From Chitinibacter bivalviorum (GTDB taxonomy: Bacteria > Pseudomonadota > Gammaproteobacteria > Burkholderiales > Chitinibacteraceae), in NCBI RefSeq assembly GCF_013403565.1, contig NZ_CP058627.1:1364001-1428000 (forward strand): a DNA stretch of 64,000 nucleotides, given 5' to 3'. Shown one piece after another: positions 8,959 through 17,342 of the stretch (the first letter of the stretch is position 1; each line of letters starts with the position of its first letter). A program made the translations under genes and the position numbers. The notes beneath the pieces were generated by a model. The model was given only the letters and a program-made list of their open reading frames with translations, was not told the origin of the DNA and made no database searches.

Positions 8959-9147
8959 TCAATGGAAACGCCAACGATCGCGCAATTGCTCCAGCGTTTC
9001 TTCTTCGCACGACATGGGCGTGCTGCGACGTGGCTCATTGAGCTGATTATTTAAATAGAAGAAATGATCGTGAGAGAAAGCATCGTATTTCGAGCCACTC
9101 AATACATTCCGTAAGCTATGCAGTATTTCCGTCAGAAAGCGCAGCAT
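8959..9147 (-). CDS. Small hypothetical protein (62 residues)
   Basis: I do not recognise it. An amphipathic N terminus (MLRFLTEILHSLRNVL) is followed by an aromatic-rich middle (YDAFSHDHFFYLNNQ) and an acidic then basic end (SCEEETLEQLRDRWRFH). AGG lies eight bases before the ATG, and the gene shares the bidirectional terminator with mltB, both of which favour a real gene. It is divergent from the LysR gene, about 100 bases away. Confidence 0.5.
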   Translation of the reverse strand: MLRFLTEILHSLRNVLSGSKYDAFSHDHFFYLNNQLNEPRRSTPMSCEEETLEQLRDRWRFH

Positions 9148-9244
9148 TTTGTTGACCTATTTGTTTTTAATTCTTTAGATGTTGTTATGATAGATAGCTA
9201 ATGACGGGCTGATAAGCGCCAAAAATGGAATACACTGTTCTGAT

Positions 9245-10159
9245 ATGAAAACAATACTCGACCCCGAATCTTTATTGGCTTTCGAGGCACTTTCTCGACT
9301 TGGTAGTTTTACCGCCGCCGCGCAAGACCGTGGCTGCGCCAAAAGCCATATCAGCCAACTGATCCGCGAATTAGAAAAAGAGCTCGCCACCGTATTGGTA
9401 TTGCGCAGCACACGCAGCATGACGCTAACCGAAGCGGGGCAAAAACTGCTGCCGCACGCCGTCGCACTGCGCGAGCTACTCGGCCAAGTTCGGCTTGATA
9501 TTGAAGACACGCAGCAGCACATCGAAGGCGAATTGTGGATTAGCACCACGCCCTCGCTGTCGCAATACGTCGTCGGCCCGCTGATGGCCGAGCTCGCCAA
9601 GTTGCACCCTGGCCTGCGCATTCGCGTGGATTCGAACAACCGGCTGATTTCACCCGGCGCCGACGGCGTCGATTTCTGTATCCGCGTCGGCCGCGTCGGT
9701 GACGAGCGCCTGGTCGCCAAAGAGCTGGGCTACGCCCACGACAAACTCTTTGCCGCCCCCAGCTACCTCGCCCAAGCGCCCGCGCTAAACCACCCAAGCG
9801 ATCTAATCCATCACGCCTCGCTGATTAACGATGATTACCAGTACACACGCCAATGGCATCTGGTCAACGGCAGCGAAGAAGTCAAAGCCGCGCTGAACCC
9901 ATTGCTATGCAGCGACACCAACCCGACCTTGGCAATTAGCGCGATCAATGGCTACGGCATCGCCCTATTGCCGCAATTTGTCGGTGAAACCTACTGCAAA
10001 TTTGGCCTGCTCGAACCGATTCTGAGCGACTGGAGCGCCAACCCAACTCCAGTCTTTTTGGTCTACCCATTCCGCTCCGCGATGCCACGCAAGCATCGAG
10101 TATTTATTGATTTTATTGTTGAGGCATTACGGGAAAGATTGACGAGTAAGGCGGATTAA
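9245..10159 (+). CDS. LysR-family transcriptional regulator
   Basis: The 304 residues have the LysR layout: an N-terminal winged helix-turn-helix (ALSRLGSFTAAAQDRGCAKSHISQLIRELE, read as two segments, residues 14-44), then a periplasmic-binding-protein-like effector domain. The ending PFRSAMPRKHRVFIDFIVEAL is typical of the CrgA/DsdC-type subgroup. The target is not evident: the divergent neighbour is a 62-residue unknown protein, and downstream lies repeat DNA and an IS element. The effector cannot be predicted. Confidence 0.9.
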   Translation: MKTILDPESLLAFEALSRLGSFTAAAQDRGCAKSHISQLIRELEKELATVLVLRSTRSMTLTEAGQKLLPHAVALRELLGQVRLDIEDTQQHIEGELWISTTPSLSQYVVGPLMAELAKLHPGLRIRVDSNNRLISPGADGVDFCIRVGRVGDERLVAKELGYAHDKLFAAPSYLAQAPALNHPSDLIHHASLINDDYQYTRQWHLVNGSEEVKAALNPLLCSDTNPTLAISAINGYGIALLPQFVGETYCKFGLLEPILSDWSANPTPVFLVYPFRSAMPRKHRVFIDFIVEALRERLTSKAD

Positions 10160-10186
10160 TAGAGATTTCAAGCCTCACCTCGAACA

Positions 10187-10290
10187 AACCCAACGCCCCC
10201 ATCGACGCGAAACCCAGTCTGTCTAGCACTTGGCAAGGCGCAGCAAAACTCGCTGCGGCGTAGGGTGCAATAAGCACAGCGCATTGCACC
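10187..10290. repeat. Partial repeat block with two small palindromes
   Basis: CATCGACGCGAAACCC near 10199-10214 matches the motif that follows both IS4 copies (GATCGACGCGAAACCCC), so this is a fragment of the same repeat family. It is followed by CGCAGC (10239-10244) pairing with GCTGCG (10252-10257), and GGTGCAAT (10264-10271) pairing with ATTGCACC (10283-10290). The second hairpin resembles a GTGCAAT-type dispersed palindrome found between genes in many proteobacteria. No coding evidence. Confidence 0.6.
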
Positions 10291-10303
10291 ATCGGCTGTG
10301 GTA

Positions 10304-10372
10304 TTTGCCTGCTACGCAGGCGGTGAACCGGCCGTTTCGCCGGCCAAACGAGTTAGGGGTGGGTCTTGCCCC
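10304..10372. repeat. Structured repeat copy A, left part (interrupted by IS4)
   Basis: These 69 bases differ from 53119-53187 by one base. They contain two hairpins (GCCTGC-TAC-GCAGGC and CCGGC-CGTTTC-GCCGG) and then GTTAGGGGTGGG, half of a longer palindrome whose other half lies beyond the IS. The last 11 bases (10362-10372, GGTCTTGCCCC) are one copy of the IS target duplication. Confidence 0.8.
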
Positions 10373-11786
10373 CACTGCCGCGAAAATAAGCCTTTCCCAG
10401 GTCGCCCGATCATGGCATTATGTGTTATCTTATTGTTTTATATAACTAATAGACTATGAATCCGACCCTCCCTATATTCCAAATCAATCTATAAAATCCA
10501 GCAGTTACTTCATTCTCTTGAATTTCGTTCCCGCCACCGTCAACGCCCGCAAGATTTCACTCGCAACACCACTTTTACCTTTCCACGCGTAGCGGGCATT
10601 TTGCTCGCTGGACTTCAGCAATCTTTGCAAGTCGAAGTCGATCAGTTCTTTGATCATTTGGATCTGCCTGATGGCCGTTTACCCAATGACGACGCCTTTC
10701 GAATGGCGCGTAAGAAGCTCAAAGAGTCTGCTTATATCGAGCTGCGCGACCAAATCAACCATGATTTACCAAGCGATTTGGCTCAACGTTGGCATAGCTG
10801 GAGAATCATTGCCGCCGACTCAACCACTTTGTATTTGCCCAACCATGCAGATATTCGCAAGCCTGAACACTTCAATGTTTATGATGGCGCAAATGCGCCC
10901 CCTTATTCCTTGGCACGTGCTGCCGCCTTGTGCGAAACCAGTACTGGATTGATTCTGTGTGCGGATCTTGATGCCGATCGCGTCAGCGAGCGTGAGCTGC
11001 TGCTCCGGCAGTTACCCATCCTCAAACAAGACGATTTATTGGTGCTTGATCGAGGCTATCCTGCGCATTGGCTGTTTGCCTTGCTGCTTGAACGCCAACA
11101 AGCGTTTTGTATGCGACTCTATAGCTCGTCCTACAATCCACTGGTCACCGCCTTTGCGCGCTCAGATCGGATGAGCGAAGTCATCACCATTACACCTAAT
11201 CGAGCGCAATATAAGTCCTTCAATACTCATGGTATTGCCATTAAACCCTTTAAAATCAGGCTGGTTAAGGTGATACTTCAGTCGGGTATGATCGAAATAC
11301 TGGCCACATCGCTCTTAAATGAAGTGCAGTATCCTCACGCGGAATTTGCCGCGCTCTATCACCGTCGTTGGCGAATTGAAGAGGCATTCCGCAATCTCAA
11401 GTGCCGCTTAAAGCTGGAACAATTTGGTGGTGAAACCCCACTGGCTGTACGACAGGAGTTTCATGCCGCCATTTTGTTACATAATCTGGCGAGTCTAGCT
11501 TGTGAAGATGCATTGCGAGCATTGCCTGCAGAGCAGCAGGCCTTATTTCATGCCAATTTAAGTTACGCCGCTTCGCAACTGCGACACCAGTTGCCTCGCT
11601 TGTTGAGTGACCCTAAGCGGTTTGGTGCCTTGTTCGATAAAATAATTGTCTTATTAATCAAGCAAGTCGAACGATTACGCCCCGATAGATCTGGCCCCCC
11701 ACGCAATCCAAGTCGCATTAAGCCTCGCTATCACCGAGCCTACAAGTGATTGAATATGAAAGAATTAGCTTATTTTCGCGGCAGTG
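10373..11786 (+). mobile_element. IS4-family insertion sequence, copy A
   Basis: This 1,414-bp element is bounded by 19-bp terminal inverted repeats (CACTGCCGCGAAAATAAGC at the left; its complement ends at 11786) and an 11-bp direct duplication GGTCTTGCCCC at 10362-10372 and 11787-11797. An 11-bp duplication fits the IS4 family. A second copy at 53188-54601 has the same length and, as far as can be compared by eye, the same sequence. Removing the IS and one duplication rebuilds a perfect palindrome (GTTAGGGGTGGG, loop, CCCACCCCTAAC), so the element inserted into a hairpin. Confidence 0.93.
10601..11749 (+). CDS. IS4-family DDE transposase, copy A
   Basis: Catalyses cut-and-paste transposition of its element. 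Visible DDE parts are D in IAADSTTLYLP, D in LLVLDRGYPAHW and the C-terminal Y-2-R-3-E-6-K signature (YHRRWRIEEAFRNLK) that defines the IS4 family. The coordinates begin at a TTG, the first conventional start in this frame, but the preceding 47 codons after an in-frame stop at 10457 read as transposase (QQLLHSLEFRSRHRQRPQDF) with no ATG, GTG or TTG. An ATG at 10456 in another frame opens MNPTLPIFQINL and then stops. The two would join if one base of the AAA at 10481-10483 were skipped, so the 5' end looks frameshifted, by mutation or by programme. Confidence 0.85.
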   Translation: MLAGLQQSLQVEVDQFFDHLDLPDGRLPNDDAFRMARKKLKESAYIELRDQINHDLPSDLAQRWHSWRIIAADSTTLYLPNHADIRKPEHFNVYDGANAPPYSLARAAALCETSTGLILCADLDADRVSERELLLRQLPILKQDDLLVLDRGYPAHWLFALLLERQQAFCMRLYSSSYNPLVTAFARSDRMSEVITITPNRAQYKSFNTHGIAIKPFKIRLVKVILQSGMIEILATSLLNEVQYPHAEFAALYHRRWRIEEAFRNLKCRLKLEQFGGETPLAVRQEFHAAILLHNLASLACEDALRALPAEQQALFHANLSYAASQLRHQLPRLLSDPKRFGALFDKIIVLLIKQVERLRPDRSGPPRNPSRIKPRYHRAYK

Positions 11787-12240
11787 GGTCTTGCCCCACC
11801 CCTAACAACCCCAGCGCGCCCGATCGACGCGAAACCCCGCTTGAAAAAAGCCCGTCAGGGCGCCGCTACAACTCGCGTTGCGCTATCGTCGCAACGCTCA
11901 AACACTACGCGGCTTAAAACCCTGACGGTCATTTTTCAAACGGCGCGTCTCCACGGGCAATCCGCCCTAATTAGAGCAGGGGTATATCTAGCAAAAACAA
12001 TTCAGAATTGATCTTCAGAGCAACACTACGGCATGTATACGCCTCAATCGTCGGGCTGCGCCAATTCCCCTGCAGCTGCGCCGAGCGAGGAACAAGCGGC
12101 GAGGGGTTTCGGCGGGCTCTGTTTTGTTAAAGCCCGCCGCCTTGCCGATTGTCCGCAGCGAGGGTACGGGCGCAGCCCGCGCAGATGCCGGGGTCGCCTT
12201 TCTTTGCTGACTTTCTTTGGCGAAGCAAAGAAAGTCAGTG
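11787..12240. repeat. Structured repeat copy A, right part with variable-stem hairpins
   Basis: This long intergenic stretch has no convincing gene; reading frames on both strands through 12015-12299 follow the repeat. It contains: target duplication and palindrome half (11787-11803); a 20-base stem 11841-11860 with 11920-11939 (18 of 20 paired) enclosing GCGTTGCG/CGCAACGC; GGCGGGCT/AGCCCGCC near 12111-12138; CGGGC-GCA-GCCCG (12167-12179); and CTGACTTTCTTTG-GCGAAG-CAAAGAAAGTCAG (12207-12238). Copy B (54602-55068) has the same order and loops with different but still paired stems. From 12241 to 12355 I see nothing. Confidence 0.85.
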
Positions 12241-12355
12241 CCGCGGCGCATAGCCGCCAATCCATGTTTGCAAAACAATTACAAGCGATCGCAGCTTAGG
12301 CTTGATACTAGCGGCATAATTACTACGGCAATTACACCCTACAGAACAGCAAAGC

Positions 12356-13678
12356 CTAATCCACCATTAGTAGGTGAATATAATTAGGTTCAATTTTGTG
12401 CATTCTGCACCAAGCATCAAATCTATTCTTATCAGTCGCAAGATAACCAGTTCCATCATCATTCGGTAAAATCATTGTTGAATTATTTACAGGGAACAGA
12501 TAATCACCATCTTTTGCAAAAACCATTGTTAAAATCAAATTATTAACGACAGAATCAAGAGATAGTCCATGCTCTTTCTGAATGTAATCTTTCATACTTT
12601 CATCTAAAAGGAGTTGCCCACCATAAAAAAACATATGGTTAACAAGAGTCATTCCAGCTGCATCCAGCTTTTCAGGATCCCATTTCTTTACAGCATCACG
12701 ATTCAAACTAGCCTCTTTGTATTCTAAAGACTCAAAAAACCATCCAATTTTTCCATGAAATTCTATTGGTTTTGCAAGCATTAAGGGACTTAAATTTTCA
12801 AAATCCAAATCATCTCCCCATGGCATGGAAACATCAAAATGCTGAGATATTTTTGACCAAATAAGTTCCAGCATCATTTGCAAAGGATTATGCCTTGAAG
12901 ACAACAATGCGACCCATGAACCATCTGAGCGTGTAGCTATGAAAGGTGAGCCATTACCTTTTACAATACAAAACTGATTCGATGTTACTAGGGTGGGGAT
13001 TCCTGGATAGCCTACATTCAGTGAAGCATCATTCTTAATTGAATCTAGAATATCCATAAATGCAGACCTAATCCCTTCCTCTCTTTTATAACCACCGTAG
13101 CCATGAATAATACTAATCGGAGCATATTGCTCTTGCACAAGAGAGTAAAAAAGCACTCCATGCTCTCTTGAAAGGTTATGTATGTCACTGTACGTTTTAG
13201 GGGCAGCAACACCAGTAATTTGAGAAAAATACTTTGCAGCCCTTGAAATATCAGGCTCGAAGCCTTCATTAATTAGCCTATCTTCAAAACTTTCTGAAAA
13301 TGCCTTTCGTATCTTTGCTAGATGCAACATTGCATCTAAATAATCACTTTTCGTTAGTGTTTTCTTTACTTCAAAAATGCACAACACAGATTCAATTGGA
13401 TATATGTATTTTTCCGTTCTTCCATATTGACGCCCCACCCCACAAACCAGCATACAATCAATTTGTTCTGGTAGCATTTCTTGTTTAATTTCAATAAAGC
13501 CAGAAACGACTCTTAGGTCAAGTCCTTTTGGAATAACAAAGCCCTGATCGATGCCATCTTTAGTAATAGACTCATATGCTTCACCCAAAGTAGGCATGTG
13601 CGGCATACTTATGCCAACAAGTTTCCGTTTTTCTTCGTCAATAAATCTCGCAAGCAATTCTGATGCCAATGAAATCAT
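12356..13678 (-). CDS. DUF6602-like protein, candidate PD-(D/E)xK nuclease
   Basis: This protein of about 440 residues has an N-terminal region that resembles DUF6602: GFIEIKQEMLPEQIDCMLV, then IYPIESVLCIFEVKKTLTKSDY. The spacing of an acidic residue (QID) and E-x-K (FEVKK) is the pattern of a restriction-endonuclease-like fold. The C-terminal half is unassigned. The start is taken at the ATG at 13678 because GGAG lies six bases upstream; an ATG four codons earlier has no such site. The gene is more A+T-rich than uvrC and lies between repeat DNA and uvrC, so horizontal transfer is likely. A defence role is only an inference. Confidence 0.6.
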   Translation of the reverse strand: MISLASELLARFIDEEKRKLVGISMPHMPTLGEAYESITKDGIDQGFVIPKGLDLRVVSGFIEIKQEMLPEQIDCMLVCGVGRQYGRTEKYIYPIESVLCIFEVKKTLTKSDYLDAMLHLAKIRKAFSESFEDRLINEGFEPDISRAAKYFSQITGVAAPKTYSDIHNLSREHGVLFYSLVQEQYAPISIIHGYGGYKREEGIRSAFMDILDSIKNDASLNVGYPGIPTLVTSNQFCIVKGNGSPFIATRSDGSWVALLSSRHNPLQMMLELIWSKISQHFDVSMPWGDDLDFENLSPLMLAKPIEFHGKIGWFFESLEYKEASLNRDAVKKWDPEKLDAAGMTLVNHMFFYGGQLLLDESMKDYIQKEHGLSLDSVVNNLILTMVFAKDGDYLFPVNNSTMILPNDDGTGYLATDKNRFDAWCRMHKIEPNYIHLLMVD

Positions 13679-13760
13679 GCAATTCTCCATTCGTTTGAGA
13701 CGAAGGGGTTAACCTCACTTGCCAAAAGGTTAGTAATTACCCCCAAAATCCAGCCCCATC

Positions 13761-15677
13761 TCACCCCCTTAACGCCGCATAAATCTTCTCCGCCAGCGCT
13801 TCATTAATCCCCTCCACCGCCGCCAAATCATCGACACTAGCCGCCTTCACGCCTTGCAGGCCGCCAAAGCGGGCGAGCAGTTTTTGGCGGCGTTTGGGGC
13901 CGATGCCTTCGATGTCTTCCAGTGTGCTGGCAATGCGCGCTTTGGCGCGGCGGGCGCGGTGGCCGGTGATGGCGAAGCGGTGTGACTCGTCACGAATCTG
14001 TTGAATCAGGTGCAGACCGATGTGGTCGCGTTTGAGCTGAATGGTTTTACCAAGGCGCGGAATGATCAGTTGCTCCAAGCCGGCTTTGCGCGTTTCGCCC
14101 TTGGCGACGCCGATAATCCACGGCTCATTCAGACCAATCTCCTCCATCACTTCGAGCGCAACGCCCAATTGCCCTTTACCGCCGTCGATCAGGATGACAT
14201 CCGGCACTTTGCTATCTGCACTGCCTTCCCCCGCCGCCAGTTTTTCATAGCGGCGTGTCAGTACTTGGCGCATCGCGGCGTAATCGTCACCCGGTGTGAT
14301 CGGCTCAAAGCCGGCATCGCCCTTCCCTGGAGACGTCGTCGTCGCGATATTAAAGCGACGATATTGCTTGGGTTGCATGTCCTGATTGTCGTAGACGACG
14401 CAGGAAGCAACGGTCAGCTCGCCCATGGTGTGCGAGATGTCGAAACATTCAATCCGCTGCGTTTCATCGGGCAGGCCCAGCGCTTCAACCAAGGCGGCGA
14501 GCCGCCCTGCTTGCGAGGCTTGCTGGGTTTTGCGCTGGAGTATAGCCAGCTGCGCGTTCTTGGCTGCCATCTCCAACCAGATACGTCGCTCGCCATTTGG
14601 ATTGCTATTGATAATCACGCGCCTACCCGTTTGTTCCGACAATGACGCCATCAGGATGCTGGCGTTTTCCGGCTCGGGGCTACAGAAAATCAGCGGCGGG
14701 ACGGTGCGTTCCAGATAATGCTGGGCGATAAAGGCGTGCAGCGCCTCGCTGGGAGTGTATTCGTCGGCGTGGCTGGGGAATAGGTTTTTGTCCCCCACAT
14801 GCCGCCCGCCGCGCACCATGGCCAAATTGACGCACAGCACGCCGCCTTCTTCGACGCAGGCCAGAATATCGGCGTCACCGTCCGAGCTATTGCTCGATAC
14901 AAATTGCTTCTCTTGCACCTTGGCTAAGGCCTGTATCTGATCGCGCACCGCAGCGGCGGCTTCGAATTCCCAGTTGGCCGACAGTGTTTGCATCCGCGTT
15001 TCGAGTTGCTGCAACACTTCGTTTTCTTTACCCGATAAAAACAGCATCGCGTTATTGACGTCGCTGCGGTAATCCTCGGGCGAAATCGCATTTATGCACG
15101 GCGCGGAGCAGCGCTTGATCTGGTGCAGCAAACAGGCGCGCGAACGGTTGGAAAACACCGAATCTTCACAGGTACGCAACTGAAACACTTTTTGCAATAA
15201 CTGGATGCTCTCTTTGACCACATAGCCATTCGGAAACGGGCCGAAATAGGTATGGCGCTTATCGAGCGCACCACGGTAATAGGCCAAGCGTGGCGAGGCG
15301 TGGCCGGTGAGCACTAGGTATGGATAACTTTTGTCGTCGCGAAACAAAATGTTGTAACGCGGCGACAGCGCTTTGATCAGATTGTTTTCCAGTACCAGCG
15401 CTTCGGCTTCCGAGCGCACGACGGTGGTTTCCAAGCTCGCCACCTGCGCCAACATCAGGCGAATCCGTGGGCTGTGGTCGTTTTTGATGAAATACGAGCC
15501 GACGCGCTTTTTTAGGCTAATCGCCTTGCCGACATACAGCACGCTGCCATCCGCACCGATGTAGCGATACACGCCGGGCAGATCGGGCAAGTTTTTAACT
15601 TGGATTAATAAAGCTTCGCGTTGCGGGTCGATCTCGGGAACGGAAGGTGTATCGTCGGGCATTTCGCTGATGGTCAT
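13761..15677 (-). CDS. uvrC: UvrABC system protein C (excinuclease subunit)
   Basis: Makes both incisions in nucleotide excision repair. The 638 residues show the N-terminal GIY-YIG nuclease ([18 protein letters not shown] near residue 34), the Cys-bearing linker ([13 protein letters not shown]), a UVR UvrB-binding helix near 225-260, the RNase H-like nuclease half ([21 protein letters not shown]) and a C-terminal double helix-hairpin-helix ([18 protein letters not shown]). It appears to be monocistronic. Confidence 0.97.
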   Translation of the reverse strand: MTISEMPDDTPSVPEIDPQREALLIQVKNLPDLPGVYRYIGADGSVLYVGKAISLKKRVGSYFIKNDHSPRIRLMLAQVASLETTVVRSEAEALVLENNLIKALSPRYNILFRDDKSYPYLVLTGHASPRLAYYRGALDKRHTYFGPFPNGYVVKESIQLLQKVFQLRTCEDSVFSNRSRACLLHQIKRCSAPCINAISPEDYRSDVNNAMLFLSGKENEVLQQLETRMQTLSANWEFEAAAAVRDQIQALAKVQEKQFVSSNSSDGDADILACVEEGGVLCVNLAMVRGGRHVGDKNLFPSHADEYTPSEALHAFIAQHYLERTVPPLIFCSPEPENASILMASLSEQTGRRVIINSNPNGERRIWLEMAAKNAQLAILQRKTQQASQAGRLAALVEALGLPDETQRIECFDISHTMGELTVASCVVYDNQDMQPKQYRRFNIATTTSPGKGDAGFEPITPGDDYAAMRQVLTRRYEKLAAGEGSADSKVPDVILIDGGKGQLGVALEVMEEIGLNEPWIIGVAKGETRKAGLEQLIIPRLGKTIQLKRDHIGLHLIQQIRDESHRFAITGHRARRAKARIASTLEDIEGIGPKRRQKLLARFGGLQGVKAASVDDLAAVEGINEALAEKIYAALRG

Positions 15678-15853
15678 TGTGTTCGGTGGCTACTCAATAG
15701 ATCAGCTATTGTACTGTCAGCGAAAACGGCTGAGTAAAATCAAATATTACGCAGATACACCTTCGCCAGCGAGGCAAAACGGGATTTCCCGCATGGACAG
15801 CCCGTAAGCTAAAAATGATGATGACAATACCGCAAAATAATAGGGGGAAGGCC

Positions 15854-17209
15854 ATGAGCCAAAACCGTGATGGTTTCACATCGACATTCGGCGTTTTAGT
15901 CGCCACTTTGGGCTCGGCCGTTGGGCTGGGCAATATCTGGAAATTCCCCTATCTGACCGGCACGAATGGCGGAGCGAGTTTTCTGGTGGTGTATTTACTC
16001 GCCACCCTGCTTGTTGCCTTGCCGGTGATGATTGCCGAAATCATGCTCGGCCGCGCTTCTCGCTCCAATGCGGTAAGCGCGTTTGAAAAGCTGGCGCCAA
16101 AAAATCAGCAATTCTGGAGCATCATCGGCTATATGGGGCTGGTGTCGGCAATTTTGATTTTGGCCTTTTACACTGGCGTAGCGGGCTGGGTGTTTGCGTA
16201 TATTTTCAAATCCCTGATGGGCTCAATCAATAGTACCGACCCCGCGACAGCCAAAGCCGCGTTTGGTGATCTGGTTTCCAACCCAACACAAGCGCTGTTT
16301 TGGCAGTGGGTGGTGCTGATCTGGGCGGGTTCGATCATTATGATGGGCGTGTCCAAAGGCATTGAAGCGGTTGCGAAAAAGCTAATGCCGCTACTGTTTT
16401 TGCTGCTGGTTCTACTCTGTATTCGCAGCCTGACCTTGCCCGGTGCAATGGAAGGCGTGAAGTTTCTGTTTGCGCCTGACTTTAGCAAAATCACTGCGCC
16501 GGTGGTGCTAACGGCGGTAGGATTGGCCTTTTTCAAGCTATCGATCGGTATGGGCACAATGCTGACCTACGGCAGCTATTTCCGCCAAGAGCAAAACATC
16601 CCCGCCACCGCCACGCGCGTGATGTTGGCTGATTTGTCGGTGTCGATGCTGGCTGGTTTGGCGATTTTCCCTGCGGTATTTGCTTTTGGCTTTGAGCCAT
16701 CGGCGGGCCCTTCGCTGGTGTTTATGACTATTCCCGCCGTGTTTGCCAGCATGCCGTTTGGCAATGTGTTTATGGCGCTGTTTTTTGTGTTGGCGGCTAT
16801 TGCCGCTACGGGCGCGATTTTGTCGATCTTGGAAGTGCCCGTTGCGATGCTCAGCGAGCGCTTTAATTTCAGCCGCAAAAAAGCCACCTTGGTGTCAGTC
16901 GGTATCATCGGTCTGTTTGGCGTGCCGGCAGCGCTGTCGTCGTCGCTGACCGCCGATTGGACGCTGTTTGGTCTGAATACTTTTGATCTGTTTGACTACA
17001 TCAGCTCGAATATTCTGCTGCCGCTGGGCGGAATTTTGATTAGCTTGTTTGTTGGCTGGGTGTATGGCTTGCCACAACTGAAACAGCAATTGAGCAACGA
17101 AGGTAAGCTCAATAATGGCCTGCTGATCAATGCGCTGTTTATCTTGGTGCGCTATGTGACGCCAATTATTATTACGGTGATTATGCTCAAAGGCTTGGGA
17201 TTAATCTAA
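15854..17209 (+). CDS. Sodium-dependent transporter, NSS/SNF family
   Basis: Inner-membrane Na+-coupled symporter of the LeuT fold, generally for amino acids. The N terminus carries the family hallmark GSAVGLGNIWKFPYLTGTNGGA in transmembrane helix 1 (positions roughly 17-38), and about eleven to twelve hydrophobic segments follow. At 451 residues it fits bacterial members. The start MSQNRDGF at 15854 is chosen because AGGGGGAAG lies just upstream; the frame also opens 13 codons earlier at 15815. Substrate cannot be told from sequence. It ends at a terminator shared with thiD. Confidence 0.92.
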   Translation: MSQNRDGFTSTFGVLVATLGSAVGLGNIWKFPYLTGTNGGASFLVVYLLATLLVALPVMIAEIMLGRASRSNAVSAFEKLAPKNQQFWSIIGYMGLVSAILILAFYTGVAGWVFAYIFKSLMGSINSTDPATAKAAFGDLVSNPTQALFWQWVVLIWAGSIIMMGVSKGIEAVAKKLMPLLFLLLVLLCIRSLTLPGAMEGVKFLFAPDFSKITAPVVLTAVGLAFFKLSIGMGTMLTYGSYFRQEQNIPATATRVMLADLSVSMLAGLAIFPAVFAFGFEPSAGPSLVFMTIPAVFASMPFGNVFMALFFVLAAIAATGAILSILEVPVAMLSERFNFSRKKATLVSVGIIGLFGVPAALSSSLTADWTLFGLNTFDLFDYISSNILLPLGGILISLFVGWVYGLPQLKQQLSNEGKLNNGLLINALFILVRYVTPIIITVIMLKGLGLI

Positions 17210-17290
17210 TTGCAACTAATGGTATCTTCATCTGATCAATACCATGATTGGTTTTGATGAATATACCCCGGCAAGAAATTTCAACACTCA

Positions 17291-17321
17291 AAAAATAGCC
17301 CGCTTTACGCGGGCTATTTTT
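17291..17321. terminator. Bidirectional intrinsic terminator
   Basis: AAAATAGCCCGC-TTTAC-GCGGGCTATTTT with A and T runs on the two sides, between the convergent ends of the NSS transporter gene and thiD. Confidence 0.92.
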
Positions 17322-17342
17322 ATTTCAGTCCGCGCAAACGCG

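Noticed and set aside
12015..12299. Several overlapping reading frames in the structured repeat
   Set aside because: They follow the repeat on both strands, have no ribosome site and recur with frame changes in copy B (54830-55139); such frames are often annotated as genes by mistake.
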